Below are positions 27,892 to 38,776 of a stretch of 64,000 nucleotides of DNA, piece after piece. Source of the stretch: Pseudomonadota bacterium (GTDB lineage: Bacteria; Pseudomonadota; Gammaproteobacteria; JAKAQQ01); assembly GCA_027365475.1 (NCBI GenBank), contig DAHXNI010000024.1, positions 1 through 64,000 of the forward strand. Reading direction: 5' to 3'. Position numbers and translations under genes: made by a program. The notes under the pieces are model-generated. The model saw only the letters and a list, made by a program, of their open reading frames with translations, was not told where the DNA came from and did not search any database. Every line of letters begins with the position of its first letter. The first letter of the stretch is position 1.

Positions 27892-28845
27892 ATGTGGTTT
27901 CGCCGTCTTTTATCCGCTTTCGCACTGCTTGTGCCGCTCGTACTCGTGCTCATCGCCATTTTTTTGATCAGCTATGCCTGGCCTGCCATACGCTTCAACC
28001 GACTGGATTTTCTGCTGCATGACACCTGGAATATCGGCAATCAGTACGCGAACCCTATTGTGCGACGCGGTGCAACCATCATGCCGGGGGCCAGCTTCGG
28101 GATTTTTTTCCTTGTGGCAGGCACTCTGGGCAGCGCCCTGATCGGGCTGCTCATCGCCTTTCCCCTGGGTCTCGGCGCGGCCTTGTTCCTGAGTGAGGCG
28201 GTGCCCCGCCGCCTGGGGCATCTCGTGTCCTTTTTCGTCGAACTGCTCGCGGCCATCCCCTCTGTCGTCTTCGGACTGTGGGGCATCGTATTCTTGGTCC
28301 CGCTGCTCAGCCATCATGTCTATCCAATCCTCGCTGAAACCCTCTCCTTTCTCCCATTTTTCAGGCGCCCGACCGGTTCGGGTTATGGGCTTTTGACCTC
28401 TGGCCTGATTCTGAGTCTCATGATCGTCCCGTTCATTGCAGCGACGCTGCGGGACGCACTCGCGAGCCAGTCCCATGCGATGCGGGAAGCGGGCATCAGC
28501 CTCGGCGCCACTCGTTTCGAAGTCGCGACCCGGATCCTCCTGCCTGGACAGAAAGCCGCACTCGCAGGGGCCACAATGCTGGCATTCGGCCGGGCACTCG
28601 GTGAAACCATGGCAGTCCTCATGGTGAGCGGCAACGCCTTGAACTATCTGCCGCAAAACATCTATAGCCCCATATCGACCATGGCTGCATTTATCGTGGC
28701 GCAGCTGGATAGCGCGCTCGCAGATCCAACCGGAATGGCGGTCCGCTCCCTGGCCGAGATCGCGGTTCTCCTGCTGCTGATCTCGCTTCTCATCAACGGA
28801 CTCGCGCGATTCATGATCGGCACACTCAAGGAGCACACGCTGTGA
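27892..28845 (+). CDS. pstC: Phosphate ABC transporter permease PstC
   Basis: 317 residues with six hydrophobic segments, preceded by GGGAGG. The PstC/PstA family motif RDALASQSHAMREAGISLGATRFEVATRILLP (EAA loop contacting the ATPase; shown in family form) and GRALGETMAVLMVSGN are present. It forms half of the inner-membrane channel. It lies between pstS and pstA; no pstB follows. Confidence 0.93.
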   Translation: MWFRRLLSAFALLVPLVLVLIAIFLISYAWPAIRFNRLDFLLHDTWNIGNQYANPIVRRGATIMPGASFGIFFLVAGTLGSALIGLLIAFPLGLGAALFLSEAVPRRLGHLVSFFVELLAAIPSVVFGLWGIVFLVPLLSHHVYPILAETLSFLPFFRRPTGSGYGLLTSGLILSLMIVPFIAATLRDALASQSHAMREAGISLGATRFEVATRILLPGQKAALAGATMLAFGRALGETMAVLMVSGNALNYLPQNIYSPISTMAAFIVAQLDSALADPTGMAVRSLAEIAVLLLLISLLINGLARFMIGTLKEHTL

Positions 28846-28873
28846 CGCATCCCATCTTTCGGAACCCGCACCC

Positions 28874-29731
28874 ATGATCGCGACCCGGTTCTGGATCCGC
28901 TGGCGCCGGTTCAAAAGTGCGCTCGGATGGACCTTATCGGGCGCAGCTTTTCTGGCCTTGGCTGTAGCCATGATCCAGATCCTGTTTTACGTCTTTGCGA
29001 AAGGATTCAAGAGCCTCACCTTCAAGCTCTTTACGGAAAACACAATCGGCGTGGGCGGAGGGCTCAAAAATGCCATTCTGGGTACGCTGCTGCTTTCCGG
29101 CACGGCCATGATCCTGGCGGCACTGGTCGGGGTTGCAGCAGGTCTTTATCTCAGCGAATATGGCGAAGGTCGCATGGGCAGCCTGACCCGCTTTCTAAGC
29201 GACGTCCTGGTCGGGGTTCCCTCTATCGTCCTCGGATTCGTAGGCTATGTCACGTTAACCGTCTGGCTCAGGTGGCGCTTTTCACTGGCTGCCGGAGCCA
29301 TCACGCTCGCGGTACTCATGCTGCCCTACATCGTGCGCAGCACCGAACTCGCGCTGCGCCGGGTCGCTTCCGGCATACGGGAATCCGCCTATGCCCTAGG
29401 TTGTCGCGACCACCAGGTCGTCTTCAAGGTCCTGCTTAAGGCCGCGGCACCAGGAATCGGAACTGGTATCCTGCTCGCACTGGCCATCTCGGCCGGTGAA
29501 ACCGCTCCACTTCTCTATACCGCGGGCTGGTCCAACTACGGTTGGTCCGGGCGCCTCATCCATGAACCAGTGGCCTATCTCACCTATGTGATCTGGAGCT
29601 TCATCGGTGAACCCTTCCATTCTGCCCATGCACTTGCCTACGCGGCAGCATTTCTGATCACCGCCCTTATTCTCCTGATCAATCTGATCGCCCGCCTCCT
29701 CATTGCGACAAGCCCCCACGGCAACCGCTAG
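28874..29731 (+). CDS. pstA: Phosphate ABC transporter permease PstA
   Basis: 285 residues with six hydrophobic segments. Family motifs LVGVPSIVLGFVGYV and the EAA-loop region RESAYALGCRDHQVVFKVLL are visible, with ISAGETAPLLYTAG further on. It pairs with PstC in the inner membrane. The next gene is metK, so the ATPase gene pstB and the regulator phoU that normally follow are not here and must be encoded elsewhere for a working system. Confidence 0.93.
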   Translation: MIATRFWIRWRRFKSALGWTLSGAAFLALAVAMIQILFYVFAKGFKSLTFKLFTENTIGVGGGLKNAILGTLLLSGTAMILAALVGVAAGLYLSEYGEGRMGSLTRFLSDVLVGVPSIVLGFVGYVTLTVWLRWRFSLAAGAITLAVLMLPYIVRSTELALRRVASGIRESAYALGCRDHQVVFKVLLKAAAPGIGTGILLALAISAGETAPLLYTAGWSNYGWSGRLIHEPVAYLTYVIWSFIGEPFHSAHALAYAAAFLITALILLINLIARLLIATSPHGNR

Positions 29732-29748
29732 ATCAAACCCGCCGGCGC

Positions 29749-29754
29749 TATAAT
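29749..29754 (+). promoter_or_regulatory. Candidate -10 element for metK-ahcY
   Basis: A perfect TATAAT lies 30 bases before the metK start codon. No good -35 hexamer is present 16-18 bases upstream, so activation by another factor is possible. No riboswitch-like structure fits into the 52 bases between pstA and metK. Confidence 0.45.
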
Positions 29755-29783
29755 GACGGGCTCTCTGCGGGAGGATTGTACAC

Positions 29784-30965
29784 ATGTCCGAAGCCATGGT
29801 TTTCAGCTCTGAATCTGTATCCGAAGGTCACCCCGATAAGGTGGCCGACCAGATCTCAGACGCCATTCTCGATGCACTGATCGCGCAGGACCCCCGTTCC
29901 CGCGTCGCCTGTGAGACACTCGTCAAAACCGGCGTGGCCATAATCGCGGGCGAGGTGACCACAGACGCCTGGGTCGACCTCGACGATCTGGTGCGCCGGG
30001 TCATCAGTGAAATCGGCTATACGAGCTCGGAGGTCGGGTTCGATGGCGCCACCTGTGGTGTGATTTCACTGATCGGGAAGCAGTCCGGGGATATTGCCCA
30101 AGGCGTCGACCGCAAAACACCGGAGGAACAGGGCGCCGGAGACCAAGGCATCATGTTCGGTTATGCGACCGACGAGACAGATGTGTTCATGCCGGCACCG
30201 ATTACCTATGCACACCGGCTGATGCGCCGACAGGCCGAGCTGCGTCGCTCAGGAGCGCTGCCCTGGCTGCGACCGGATGCCAAAAGCCAAGTCAGTCTGC
30301 GCTATGTGGACGGGGCACCCCGGGACTGCCAGGCAATCGTGGTCTCGACCCAGCATGACCCGGACGTCTCAATCGAGGATTTGCGCGAAGCGGTTCGCGA
30401 GCTCATCATCAAACCGGTACTACCCACCGAGTGGATGGTCCCCGAAACACGCATCCACATCAACCCCACGGGTCGTTTCGTGGTGGGCGGGCCAGCCGGA
30501 GACTGTGGTCTCACCGGACGGAAAATCATCGTCGATACCTATGGCGGCATGGCCCGGCACGGTGGAGGTGCCTTCTCCGGCAAGGATCCTTCCAAGGTAG
30601 ATCGCTCGGCTGCCTACGCGGCCCGTCACGTCGCCAAAAACATTGTTGCAGCAGGATTGGCCCGACGGTGCGAGATCCAACTGTCGTATGCGATCGGCAT
30701 CCGTGAACCGATCTCGATTGCCGTAGAAACCTTCGGTACCGGACTGCTTCCGGAAGCGCGGCTCGCTCAACTGATCCGCGACCATTTTGATCTCACACCA
30801 CACGGGATCATCCAAAACCTGAATCTCATCCGCCCGATCTATCGCCAAACGGCGGCGTATGGTCATTTCGGACGGAGCGAACCCGATTTAACCTGGGAGG
30901 CGCTCGATAAGGCCGAAATCTTAAAGGATGCAGCCAATATCCGGCACGTACACCGTCTGCGCTAA
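29784..30965 (+). CDS. metK: S-adenosylmethionine synthetase
   Basis: 393 residues with GGGAGGA upstream. The start [20 protein letters not shown], the hexapeptide GAGDQG, and the P-loop-like [19 protein letters not shown] are diagnostic (the last split over the active site). It makes S-adenosylmethionine from methionine and ATP. Fifteen bases separate it from ahcY, making an activated-methyl-cycle unit. Confidence 0.97.
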   Translation: MSEAMVFSSESVSEGHPDKVADQISDAILDALIAQDPRSRVACETLVKTGVAIIAGEVTTDAWVDLDDLVRRVISEIGYTSSEVGFDGATCGVISLIGKQSGDIAQGVDRKTPEEQGAGDQGIMFGYATDETDVFMPAPITYAHRLMRRQAELRRSGALPWLRPDAKSQVSLRYVDGAPRDCQAIVVSTQHDPDVSIEDLREAVRELIIKPVLPTEWMVPETRIHINPTGRFVVGGPAGDCGLTGRKIIVDTYGGMARHGGGAFSGKDPSKVDRSAAYAARHVAKNIVAAGLARRCEIQLSYAIGIREPISIAVETFGTGLLPEARLAQLIRDHFDLTPHGIIQNLNLIRPIYRQTAAYGHFGRSEPDLTWEALDKAEILKDAANIRHVHRLR

Positions 30966-30979
30966 CCGGGAATACAGAC

Positions 30980-32416
30980 ATGACAGACACAAGACACGCC
31001 GCCCACTCGACGCCAACTGAGCCCTCTGCGGATTACCGGATTCGTGATCCTGCACTCGCATCCTGGGGGCGGCGCGAGATCGAAATCGCCGAACATGAGA
31101 TGCCCGGGCTCATGTCGCTCCGGACGGAGTTTAGCCCGAGCCAGCCGCTCGCAGGGGCCCGCATCGCCGGATGCCTGCATCTCACGATCGAAACTGCGGT
31201 GCTCATCGAAACACTTATGGCGCTCGGAGCCAAAGTGCGGTGGGCCTCCTGCAACATCTTTTCGACCGAGGATCATGCTGCGGCAGCACTGGCTGCGCGC
31301 GCCATTCCGGTCTTTGCGCACAAAGGCGAAACACTTGTGGAATATTGGGAGTCGGTCGCAGAGCTTTTCGAGTGGCCCGATGGGCAGGGGCCCAATCTGA
31401 TTCTTGATGATGGCGGCGATGCGACCGCATACGTGATTCTGGGCGCACGTGCCGAACAGGAACCGGATGTCCTCGCCCAACCGCAAAACGCGGAGGAAAA
31501 GGTTCTCTTCGCGACGATTCGCGCACGCATAAAATCCAGACCGGGGTTTTTCACACAACGCCTGACGGCGATCCGGGGCGTGAGCGAGGAGACCACCACC
31601 GGCGTCCACAGACTCTATGAGCTTGAGCGCCAGGGCGGATTGCCCTTCGCCGCGATCAACGTCAATGATTCCGTCACCAAGTCGAAATTTGACAACTTGT
31701 ACGGCTGTCGCGAGTCCTTGATCGACGGGATCAAACGCGCCACCGATCTCATGATCGCCGGCAAGGTTGCAGTTGTGCTCGGATATGGGGAAGTCGGCAA
31801 AGGGTGCGCCCAGGCCCTGCGCGGGCTCGGCGCGACCGTTTGGGTGACCGAAATCGATCCCATCTGTGCGCTTCAAGCAGCCATGGAAGGATTCCGGGTG
31901 GTGGTTCTAGATCAGATCGTTGCAGAAGCCGACCTTTTCGTGACAGCCACAGGCAACATTCGGGTCATCGCACATGAGCACCTGCTACGAATGAAACATC
32001 GGGCGGTGGTCTGTAACATCGGCCATTTCGATGCTGAAATCGATGTTGCGTCGCTCCGTGCCTATCCCTGGACTGCTATCAAGCCTCAGGTCGATCTGAT
32101 CCGACTCCCAGACGGCCGCGAACTCATCCTTCTGGCCGAAGGCCGCCTCGTCAATCTCGGTTGTGCAACGGGACACCCGAGCTTTGTCATGTCCGCCTCT
32201 TTTACCAATCAGGTCCTCGCGCAGATCGAACTCTGGAAAAACAGCGCACATTATGACCGGCGCGTACACATCCTGCCTAAAACACTTGATGAGAAAGTGG
32301 CGCGCCTGCACCTTGGCCGACTCGGAGCAAAGCTCACGGTGCTCACCCCGGAACAGGAGCGCTATCTCGGCTTACCCAAGGAAGGACCCTTCAAGTCTGA
32401 CCATTACCGCTATTGA
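30980..32416 (+). CDS. ahcY: S-adenosylhomocysteine hydrolase
   Basis: 478 residues. Typical segments are [32 protein letters not shown] (shown in part), the NAD-binding [15 protein letters not shown], and the C-terminal KSDHYRY. It splits S-adenosylhomocysteine into adenosine and homocysteine, removing the inhibitor produced by methyltransferases and returning homocysteine for methionine synthesis. It is the second gene after metK. Confidence 0.97.
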   Translation: MTDTRHAAHSTPTEPSADYRIRDPALASWGRREIEIAEHEMPGLMSLRTEFSPSQPLAGARIAGCLHLTIETAVLIETLMALGAKVRWASCNIFSTEDHAAAALAARAIPVFAHKGETLVEYWESVAELFEWPDGQGPNLILDDGGDATAYVILGARAEQEPDVLAQPQNAEEKVLFATIRARIKSRPGFFTQRLTAIRGVSEETTTGVHRLYELERQGGLPFAAINVNDSVTKSKFDNLYGCRESLIDGIKRATDLMIAGKVAVVLGYGEVGKGCAQALRGLGATVWVTEIDPICALQAAMEGFRVVVLDQIVAEADLFVTATGNIRVIAHEHLLRMKHRAVVCNIGHFDAEIDVASLRAYPWTAIKPQVDLIRLPDGRELILLAEGRLVNLGCATGHPSFVMSASFTNQVLAQIELWKNSAHYDRRVHILPKTLDEKVARLHLGRLGAKLTVLTPEQERYLGLPKEGPFKSDHYRY

Positions 32417-32434
32417 TGCACCCGTCAGATCGAC

Positions 32435-33217
32435 TCAGCGTCTGAGGCGACGGGTTGCAATAACGGTTGCGAGACTGTAACCCCCCACCCCATACGCAAC
32501 CAAAACCGCGAGATTACCCCAGATGTCCCGGGGAGTCTGTCCAACAAGGAGTGGACGAATAAGCGCGATGGCATGGGTCAGAGGAAGCCATTCCGCCACC
32601 TGGACGACCGGTCGGGGCAGCGCCTGGAGCGGAAAAAAAACACCCGAGACCAGAAGAAGGGGTGTTAAAACCAGGATCATGTAATAGACGAAAAAATCAT
32701 AACTCCGTGCCAGAACAGTCATGATCATGGCCAGGGATGCAAAGGCGAATCCCATGCAAAGAATCACAGGGAGCACCCAAAGCATGCCCATGCCCCACCA
32801 GAGCCCCAGCACAAGACCGACCACGAGGATAGCAAGCGCATTGATAAGCCCCTTGGTCGCAGCCCAGCTCACTTCCCCCAGAATGAGATCTACCGGCTCG
32901 AGCGGTGCGGTCAGAATCGCGTCCCAGGTTTTCTGCATCTCGAGACGCGTGAATGCGGAATAAAGCGCCTCAAAACTTGCGGCGTTCATCGCACTCGAAC
33001 AGACAATACCGGTCGCCAAAAAAACGAGATACGGCAGATGATCCATGGTCTTAACGAAATGACCGAACCCATATCCAAATGCAAGGAGATAGAGCAAGGG
33101 CTCGCCAAAGTTTGCAATGAGCGAGGGAATCATGAGTTTTTTCCAAACCAGGAAATTGCGTGCCCACACGGCACCAAACCCGAGGCTTGGCCTGAGCGCG
33201 TGCCTCAAGCCCTTCAT
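32435..33217 (-). CDS. ABC-2 type permease (NodJ-like)
   Basis: 260 residues with six hydrophobic segments. The N-terminal RNFLVWKKLMIPSLIANFGEPLLYLLAFGYG pattern and the central motif LTAPLEPVDLILGEVSW are typical of NodJ/DrrB-type export permeases (first part shown in family form). It starts four bases inside the end of the ATPase gene. The pair should form an exporter of a lipid, polysaccharide or drug; substrate unknown. It converges on ahcY. Confidence 0.88.
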   Translation of the reverse strand: MKGLRHALRPSLGFGAVWARNFLVWKKLMIPSLIANFGEPLLYLLAFGYGFGHFVKTMDHLPYLVFLATGIVCSSAMNAASFEALYSAFTRLEMQKTWDAILTAPLEPVDLILGEVSWAATKGLINALAILVVGLVLGLWWGMGMLWVLPVILCMGFAFASLAMIMTVLARSYDFFVYYMILVLTPLLLVSGVFFPLQALPRPVVQVAEWLPLTHAIALIRPLLVGQTPRDIWGNLAVLVAYGVGGYSLATVIATRRLRR

Positions 33218-34134
33218 TCACGAAGCTCCCGGCCGGTCAGCTTGAGAAAGCAATCCTCGAGATTGGTCGGTCGCTCGATATAACGATTGAGATGCATCTG
33301 ATCCACTAAATCGGCTAGTGGCTCGCGTCGAGACGCATACACAAGGGTCAAGGCACCAACCCGTTCCAGGGTGTAGCACGCAGGATCAAGCGACAGGTTT
33401 TCCGCCACCGGCTCCCGGATCTCGAGTACGAAGCGGGGCAATGATCGCTCGACCAGCTCACGCGGTGCACCAAGCGTTCGTATGCGCCCCTGGTCCATGA
33501 TAGCCACCCGGTCACACAGTCGTTCGGCCTCTTCCATGTAATGGGTCGTGAGAATCAGCGTCCGGCCCGCAGCACGCAGGGAACCCAGCCGATCCCAGAG
33601 GTGCTGGCGGGCATGCGGATCGAGACCGGTTGTCGGTTCATCCAGAATGATGAGTTCGGGATCGTGAATCAGTGCCCGGATGAGTGTGAGACGCCGTTTC
33701 GTACCACCCGAGAGCTCTCGGAGATTGGTGCGTGCGCGATCGGTGAGCTGTGCAAATTCCAGAAGGGATGCGATACGGGCCTGAATTTCGCGAGGGGCCA
33801 ACCCGAAATATCGGGCATAGACCGTAAGATTCTCGACAACGGAAAAATCGGGATCCAGGTTATCCGATTGCGGCACGACTCCGATTCGGCGGCGAGCCGC
33901 GCGTGCTTCACTGGGGATCGAATGACCCAAAACCGAGATGGCTCCCGATGTTGGCGTCGTGAGACCCAGCAGTAACCTAAGCGTTGTCGTCTTTCCAGCT
34001 CCGTTTGGTCCGAGCAGCCCGAAGCATTCTCCGCGGGGGATTTCGAGATCCAGTTCATCGACTGCGACCCGGTCCGGGTAGCGCTTGACGAGTCCGGTCA
34101 CCCGTATGGCCGGAGTGGACACTTCCCCGTGCAC
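33214..34134 (-). CDS. ABC transporter ATP-binding protein (NodI-like)
   Basis: 306 residues, probably from the GTG at 34134 (a second GTG lies at 34122). Walker A GPNGAGKTTT, signature LSGGTKRRLTL, Walker B LIILDEPTTGLD and the H-loop TTHYMEEAERL are complete. The long C-terminal extension is typical of NodI/DrrA. It works with the ABC-2 permease just downstream. The first GTG lies inside a stem-loop shared with the end of the preceding bTHX gene, which may couple their translation. Confidence 0.9.
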   Translation of the reverse strand: MHGEVSTPAIRVTGLVKRYPDRVAVDELDLEIPRGECFGLLGPNGAGKTTTLRLLLGLTTPTSGAISVLGHSIPSEARAARRRIGVVPQSDNLDPDFSVVENLTVYARYFGLAPREIQARIASLLEFAQLTDRARTNLRELSGGTKRRLTLIRALIHDPELIILDEPTTGLDPHARQHLWDRLGSLRAAGRTLILTTHYMEEAERLCDRVAIMDQGRIRTLGAPRELVERSLPRFVLEIREPVAENLSLDPACYTLERVGALTLVYASRREPLADLVDQMHLNRYIERPTNLEDCFLKLTGRELRE

Positions 34135-34151
34135 CCGCTGCGTCAGCGGGT
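34133..34151 (-). repeat. Perfect stem-loop spanning the bTHX stop and the ABC ATPase start
   Basis: ACCCGCTG-cgt-CAGCGGGT forms an 8-bp stem with a 3-base loop. It contains the bTHX stop codon and, at its edge, the candidate GTG start of the ATPase gene. No T-run follows on the minus strand, so a terminator is unlikely. It could limit ATPase translation unless ribosomes finishing bTHX open it. Confidence 0.5.
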
Positions 34152-34271
34152 CGGTCCTTTGCGTGCTCCGGGCTTCCGTTTGCGTTTGGAGGCAGCCACA
34201 TGCAGGCGCGTCACCCCGTAGCTGCCACGCCAGAGTTTGCCCCGGAAAGACCGCTTGTCACCCTTACCCAT
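34143..34271 (-). CDS. Small 30S ribosomal protein bTHX
   Basis: 42 residues starting MGKGDKRSFRGKLWRGSYG and ending in a basic tail, KRKRKPGARKGPTR. The MGKGDK..RGK..RGSYG pattern is that of the bTHX (Thx/PSRP-type) proteins that sit at the top of the 30S head. It is preceded by GGGGG and by a possible -10 TAGAAT on the minus strand at about 34305-34310. It is too short to be found by length-limited gene calling. It is transcribed toward the ABC exporter genes and away from the metY leader. Confidence 0.9.
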   Translation of the reverse strand: MGKGDKRSFRGKLWRGSYGVTRLHVAASKRKRKPGARKGPTR

Positions 34272-34359
34272 GACACACCCCCAAAGGTTTGATCGATCAC
34301 TCTATTCTATCGGAAGCACGCGCATATCCGGGACAGGACCGGATAGAGACAGCTGACAC

Positions 34360-34388
34360 TTGACAACCCGGGTTGTTCCCTTTAGCTT
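34360..34388 (+). promoter_or_regulatory. metY operon promoter with palindromic operator
   Basis: A perfect -35 TTGACA (34360-34365) is followed after 17 bases by TAGCTT (34383-34388, three of six matches). TATAGC at 34388-34393 is an alternative with a long spacer. A perfect 14-base palindrome, ACAACCCGGGTTGT, at 34363-34376 overlaps the -35 and spacer, the expected place for a repressor site. Its regulator is unknown. Confidence 0.55.
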
Positions 34389-34396
34389 ATAGCTCC

Positions 34397-35948
<1,552 letters not shown>

Positions 35949-35949
<1 letters not shown>

Positions 35950-37049
35950 TGACCGCTCTGGGATCGGGCTCAGCGAACCCCGGTCATTTTCAATGCGACA
36001 CCCCACTCACCCTGGAATCCGGGGAAATACTCGAATACCCCACCATCGCCTATCGGAGTTGGGGAACACTGAGCGCCGAGCGGGATAACGCAATCCTGAT
36101 CTGTCATGCACTCACGGGATCAGATGATGTGGATCACTGGTGGCCCGGATTGATCGGCGCGGGCCGTGCTCTCGATCCCGCGCGTGACTACATCCTTTGC
36201 ACCAATGTTCTTGGAAGCTGCTATGGAACAATTGGCCCGGCCTCCATCAACCCGAGAACCGGCCGGCGCTATGGAAGCCGCTTCCCCGCGATCACCGTGG
36301 GCGACATGGTCGAACTGGAGCATCATCTCGTCGATGCCATGGGCATTAAACGACTGACTCTCGTGATCGGTGGGTCGCTCGGAGGAATGCAGGCTCTCGA
36401 ATGGGGTGTACGGGCGCGACACCGGATTGGCGCATTAATGGCCATCGCCACAACCGACCGGCAGTCTGCTTGGGCAATCGCATTTTCGGAGGCTCAGCGC
36501 ATGGCCATTCTAGCTGACCCCCGATGGCAAGGAGGTGATTTCCCCCCAAGCGACCCCCCTCTTGAGGGGCTCAGGGCTGCACGCACAATTGCCATGTTGA
36601 GCTACCGGCACTGGGGTGAGTTGAGTGAACGATTCGGTCGAAGGCAGCGACAAGGGAATTTCGAGATCATAAACTGGCTCGCCCACCACGGCAAAAGCCT
36701 AGCCCACCGATTTGATGCTGGAAGCTACATCACTCTCACCCGGGCCATGGATACACATGACCTGGAACGCTCCCGGATCAGAGTTCCAGCATTGCAAAAT
36801 CTCGCTGATTTCCCACCGACGCTCGTGATCGGAATCACGAGCGACCTCCTTTATCCTCCCGAGGAACAGATCCGCCTCGCGTCCAAAATCCCTGGAGCCG
36901 AGCTCGCTTGGCTGGATTCGCCACATGGGCATGATGCCTTCCTGATTGAAATCGATCAATTAGATGTCTTGCTTCGCACCTATCGAGCAAAGTTCGGGGA
37001 CAGGCAACTCTCATCTGCAACAACAGGAAACGCGACATGCCATCCCTAG
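35949..37049 (+). CDS. metX: Homoserine O-acyltransferase MetX
   Basis: 366 residues, alpha/beta-hydrolase fold. HALTGSDDVDHWWPGLIG, the nucleophile elbow GGSLGGMQ (S143) and the C-terminal DSPHGHDAFLIE with the catalytic His are present. It acylates homoserine to make the MetY substrate; acetyl-CoA is the usual donor, but some proteobacterial MetX enzymes use succinyl-CoA. Its ATG shares one base with the metY stop (TGATG), so the pair is coupled. The methionine biosynthesis W-type partner (metW) that often follows metX is absent; a homoserine dehydrogenase follows instead. Confidence 0.94.
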
Positions 37050-38173
37050 ATGGACGGGGTTTTGCATCCCGCAACCCGCGCGCGATTTGCCAGATGCCAA
37101 CGCCAGACCAGGCCCAACTCTGCATTGTCGGACATACCGGTCAGGTCGGTCGAGCTCTTCTTACCCTACTCAATGCAACCGACCTCGATCATCTCCCGCA
37201 CCGAAACTGGAAAATCGCTGCCTTGGCCAACCGCACCCAGATCCTCTGGCCGCAACAATCCCATACGCCAGAAAACCGGATGCCAGGAGATTGGCCGCAT
37301 ATCATTACACGCTTTAGGCAACATCGTGGGCCCAAGCTTTTCATCGACTGCAGCGCGGATAGGAACGTGGTCGCCCAGTACCCGCTCCTACTCAAACACC
37401 GCATCACGATCATCACCCCCAATAAGCTCGCGTTCAGCACATCCCAATCTTTTTATACTTCGCTTCAGCGTATTGCCCGGCAAAACGGAGCCGGGTTGCA
37501 TTATGAAACGACGGTTGGCGCGTCTCTGCCTGTTTTATCAACGGTACGGGACCTGTTGAAGACGGGAGATCGTATTGCAAAAGCGGAAGCGTGTCTTTCA
37601 GGTACATGGTCGTATGTGCTGTACCGGCTCCACTTGGGCATCCCCTTCTCTCAGGCCGTAGCGGAGGCTCAGGCATTGGGCTATGCAGAACCCGATCCAG
37701 CCACGGACCTTGGGGGATCCGATGTCCGCCGCAAACTTTTAATTCTGCTACGGGAGGTGGGCCTTAAATGGGAACCGGAGGATATTGCAGGAGACAACCC
37801 TATGCCCCACACCAGCCAACCGTCAACCTCTTCCGACAATTGGGTGCTGCACCTTGCGGACAGTGATCCGCTCTGGTCAAAGCGAGTTACGCATGCGTCT
37901 TCTCAGGGACAGCGCCTGGTCTACCGTGCCGGGTTCGATGGGAGTCATGCCCGTGTTGAACTCGTCCCGGTTCCCAAGGGGTCGATCCTGGCTGATCTCG
38001 CACCCGGAGAAAATCGGGTCTGCTTCTGGACCCATCGATACGCCACCATCCCGCTCTCCATCTCGGGACCGGGTGCGGGCCCCGAGTTGACTGCCGCGGG
38101 CGTGCTCTTGGATATGCTCAAGGCGGAAGCCGACTTGCGCACGGGCGTCTACCTGCATGAGAGCATGCGTTAA
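37037..38173 (+). CDS. Homoserine dehydrogenase (monofunctional)
   Basis: 378 residues from the ATG at 37037, which overlaps metX by 13 bases and has AGGAAA upstream; ATG 37094 is an alternative. NAD(P)-binding start VGHTGQVGRALL, then ITPNKLAFS, the catalytic region YETTVGASLPVLSTVRDLL, LSGTWSYVL, and LGYAEPDPATDLGGSDVRRK. It reduces aspartate semialdehyde to homoserine. No ACT domain or aspartate kinase is attached, so it resembles the dehydrogenase half of ThrA/MetL. The location makes it a methionine-dedicated supply of homoserine. Confidence 0.88.
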   Translation: MPSLDGRGFASRNPRAICQMPTPDQAQLCIVGHTGQVGRALLTLLNATDLDHLPHRNWKIAALANRTQILWPQQSHTPENRMPGDWPHIITRFRQHRGPKLFIDCSADRNVVAQYPLLLKHRITIITPNKLAFSTSQSFYTSLQRIARQNGAGLHYETTVGASLPVLSTVRDLLKTGDRIAKAEACLSGTWSYVLYRLHLGIPFSQAVAEAQALGYAEPDPATDLGGSDVRRKLLILLREVGLKWEPEDIAGDNPMPHTSQPSTSSDNWVLHLADSDPLWSKRVTHASSQGQRLVYRAGFDGSHARVELVPVPKGSILADLAPGENRVCFWTHRYATIPLSISGPGAGPELTAAGVLLDMLKAEADLRTGVYLHESMR

Positions 38174-38294
38174 ACATCGAACAGGGGCCTGGAGTGGCCA
38201 CGCGAAGTGAGGTGGGTATGTTTTATAGTCTTGATCCTAGTATTGCGTCCTCTGCGCCAGCATCATTCATCAACTCCACAAGACAGAAGATAAA

Positions 38295-38696
38295 TCATGA
38301 ATTCGAAGCATGCGGAGGGAAGTATTTTCCAAACCATGCCTCAAATCCGCAACAGGCCATCAAACACACGCCAGCCGCAACACCTGCGATCCAACCCCAG
38401 CCATCATGACCGAGTGGCAGGATCTGGAAACCATACAGCAGCGAGGCCAGCGCGGCCAGAAGAAAAACCGGGCCTGTAAAAAAACAATGTCGACGCCCAC
38501 ACTGACGGGCGTTGATCCAGCAGGCAAGCCCCATCACCGTGAAGCCGAATGCCCAACCGATCATCTGAAGCAGCGCAGTAGTGTGAGCGGTCCAAATGAT
38601 GATGATCCATGGCACAACCCACAGCATCACCGTCATCCAGCGGGAATGGAGCCAGTCATTTTGAAGATGTGTTTCGTGCTCACCCATGGGATGCAT
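38295..38696 (-). CDS. Conserved small membrane protein, function unknown
   Basis: 133 residues (ATG at 38687 is an alternative start). Three or four membrane segments are visible (TVMLWVVPWIIIIWTAHT, GWAFGFTVMGLACWIN, FLLAALASLLYGFQILPL, GWGWIAGVAAGVCLMAC). Between them is the motif NARQCGRRHCFFTGP, with Cys and His that could bind a metal, facing one side of the membrane. I recognise the motif from uncharacterised proteins but cannot name a function. It lies downstream of nrdJb on the same strand and converges on hom. Confidence 0.65.
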   Translation of the reverse strand: MHPMGEHETHLQNDWLHSRWMTVMLWVVPWIIIIWTAHTTALLQMIGWAFGFTVMGLACWINARQCGRRHCFFTGPVFLLAALASLLYGFQILPLGHDGWGWIAGVAAGVCLMACCGFEAWFGKYFPPHASNS

Positions 38697-38776
38697 TCAA
38701 ATTCCACTGATGTTGCATCTCGAACCCTAACGCGAAAGAGCCTGTACGATATCTCCAGTCCTCGTGCGGTGACCTG

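Noticed and set aside
29732..29783. SAH or SAM riboswitch before metK-ahcY
   Set aside because: Only 52 bases separate pstA and metK, with no suitable structure.
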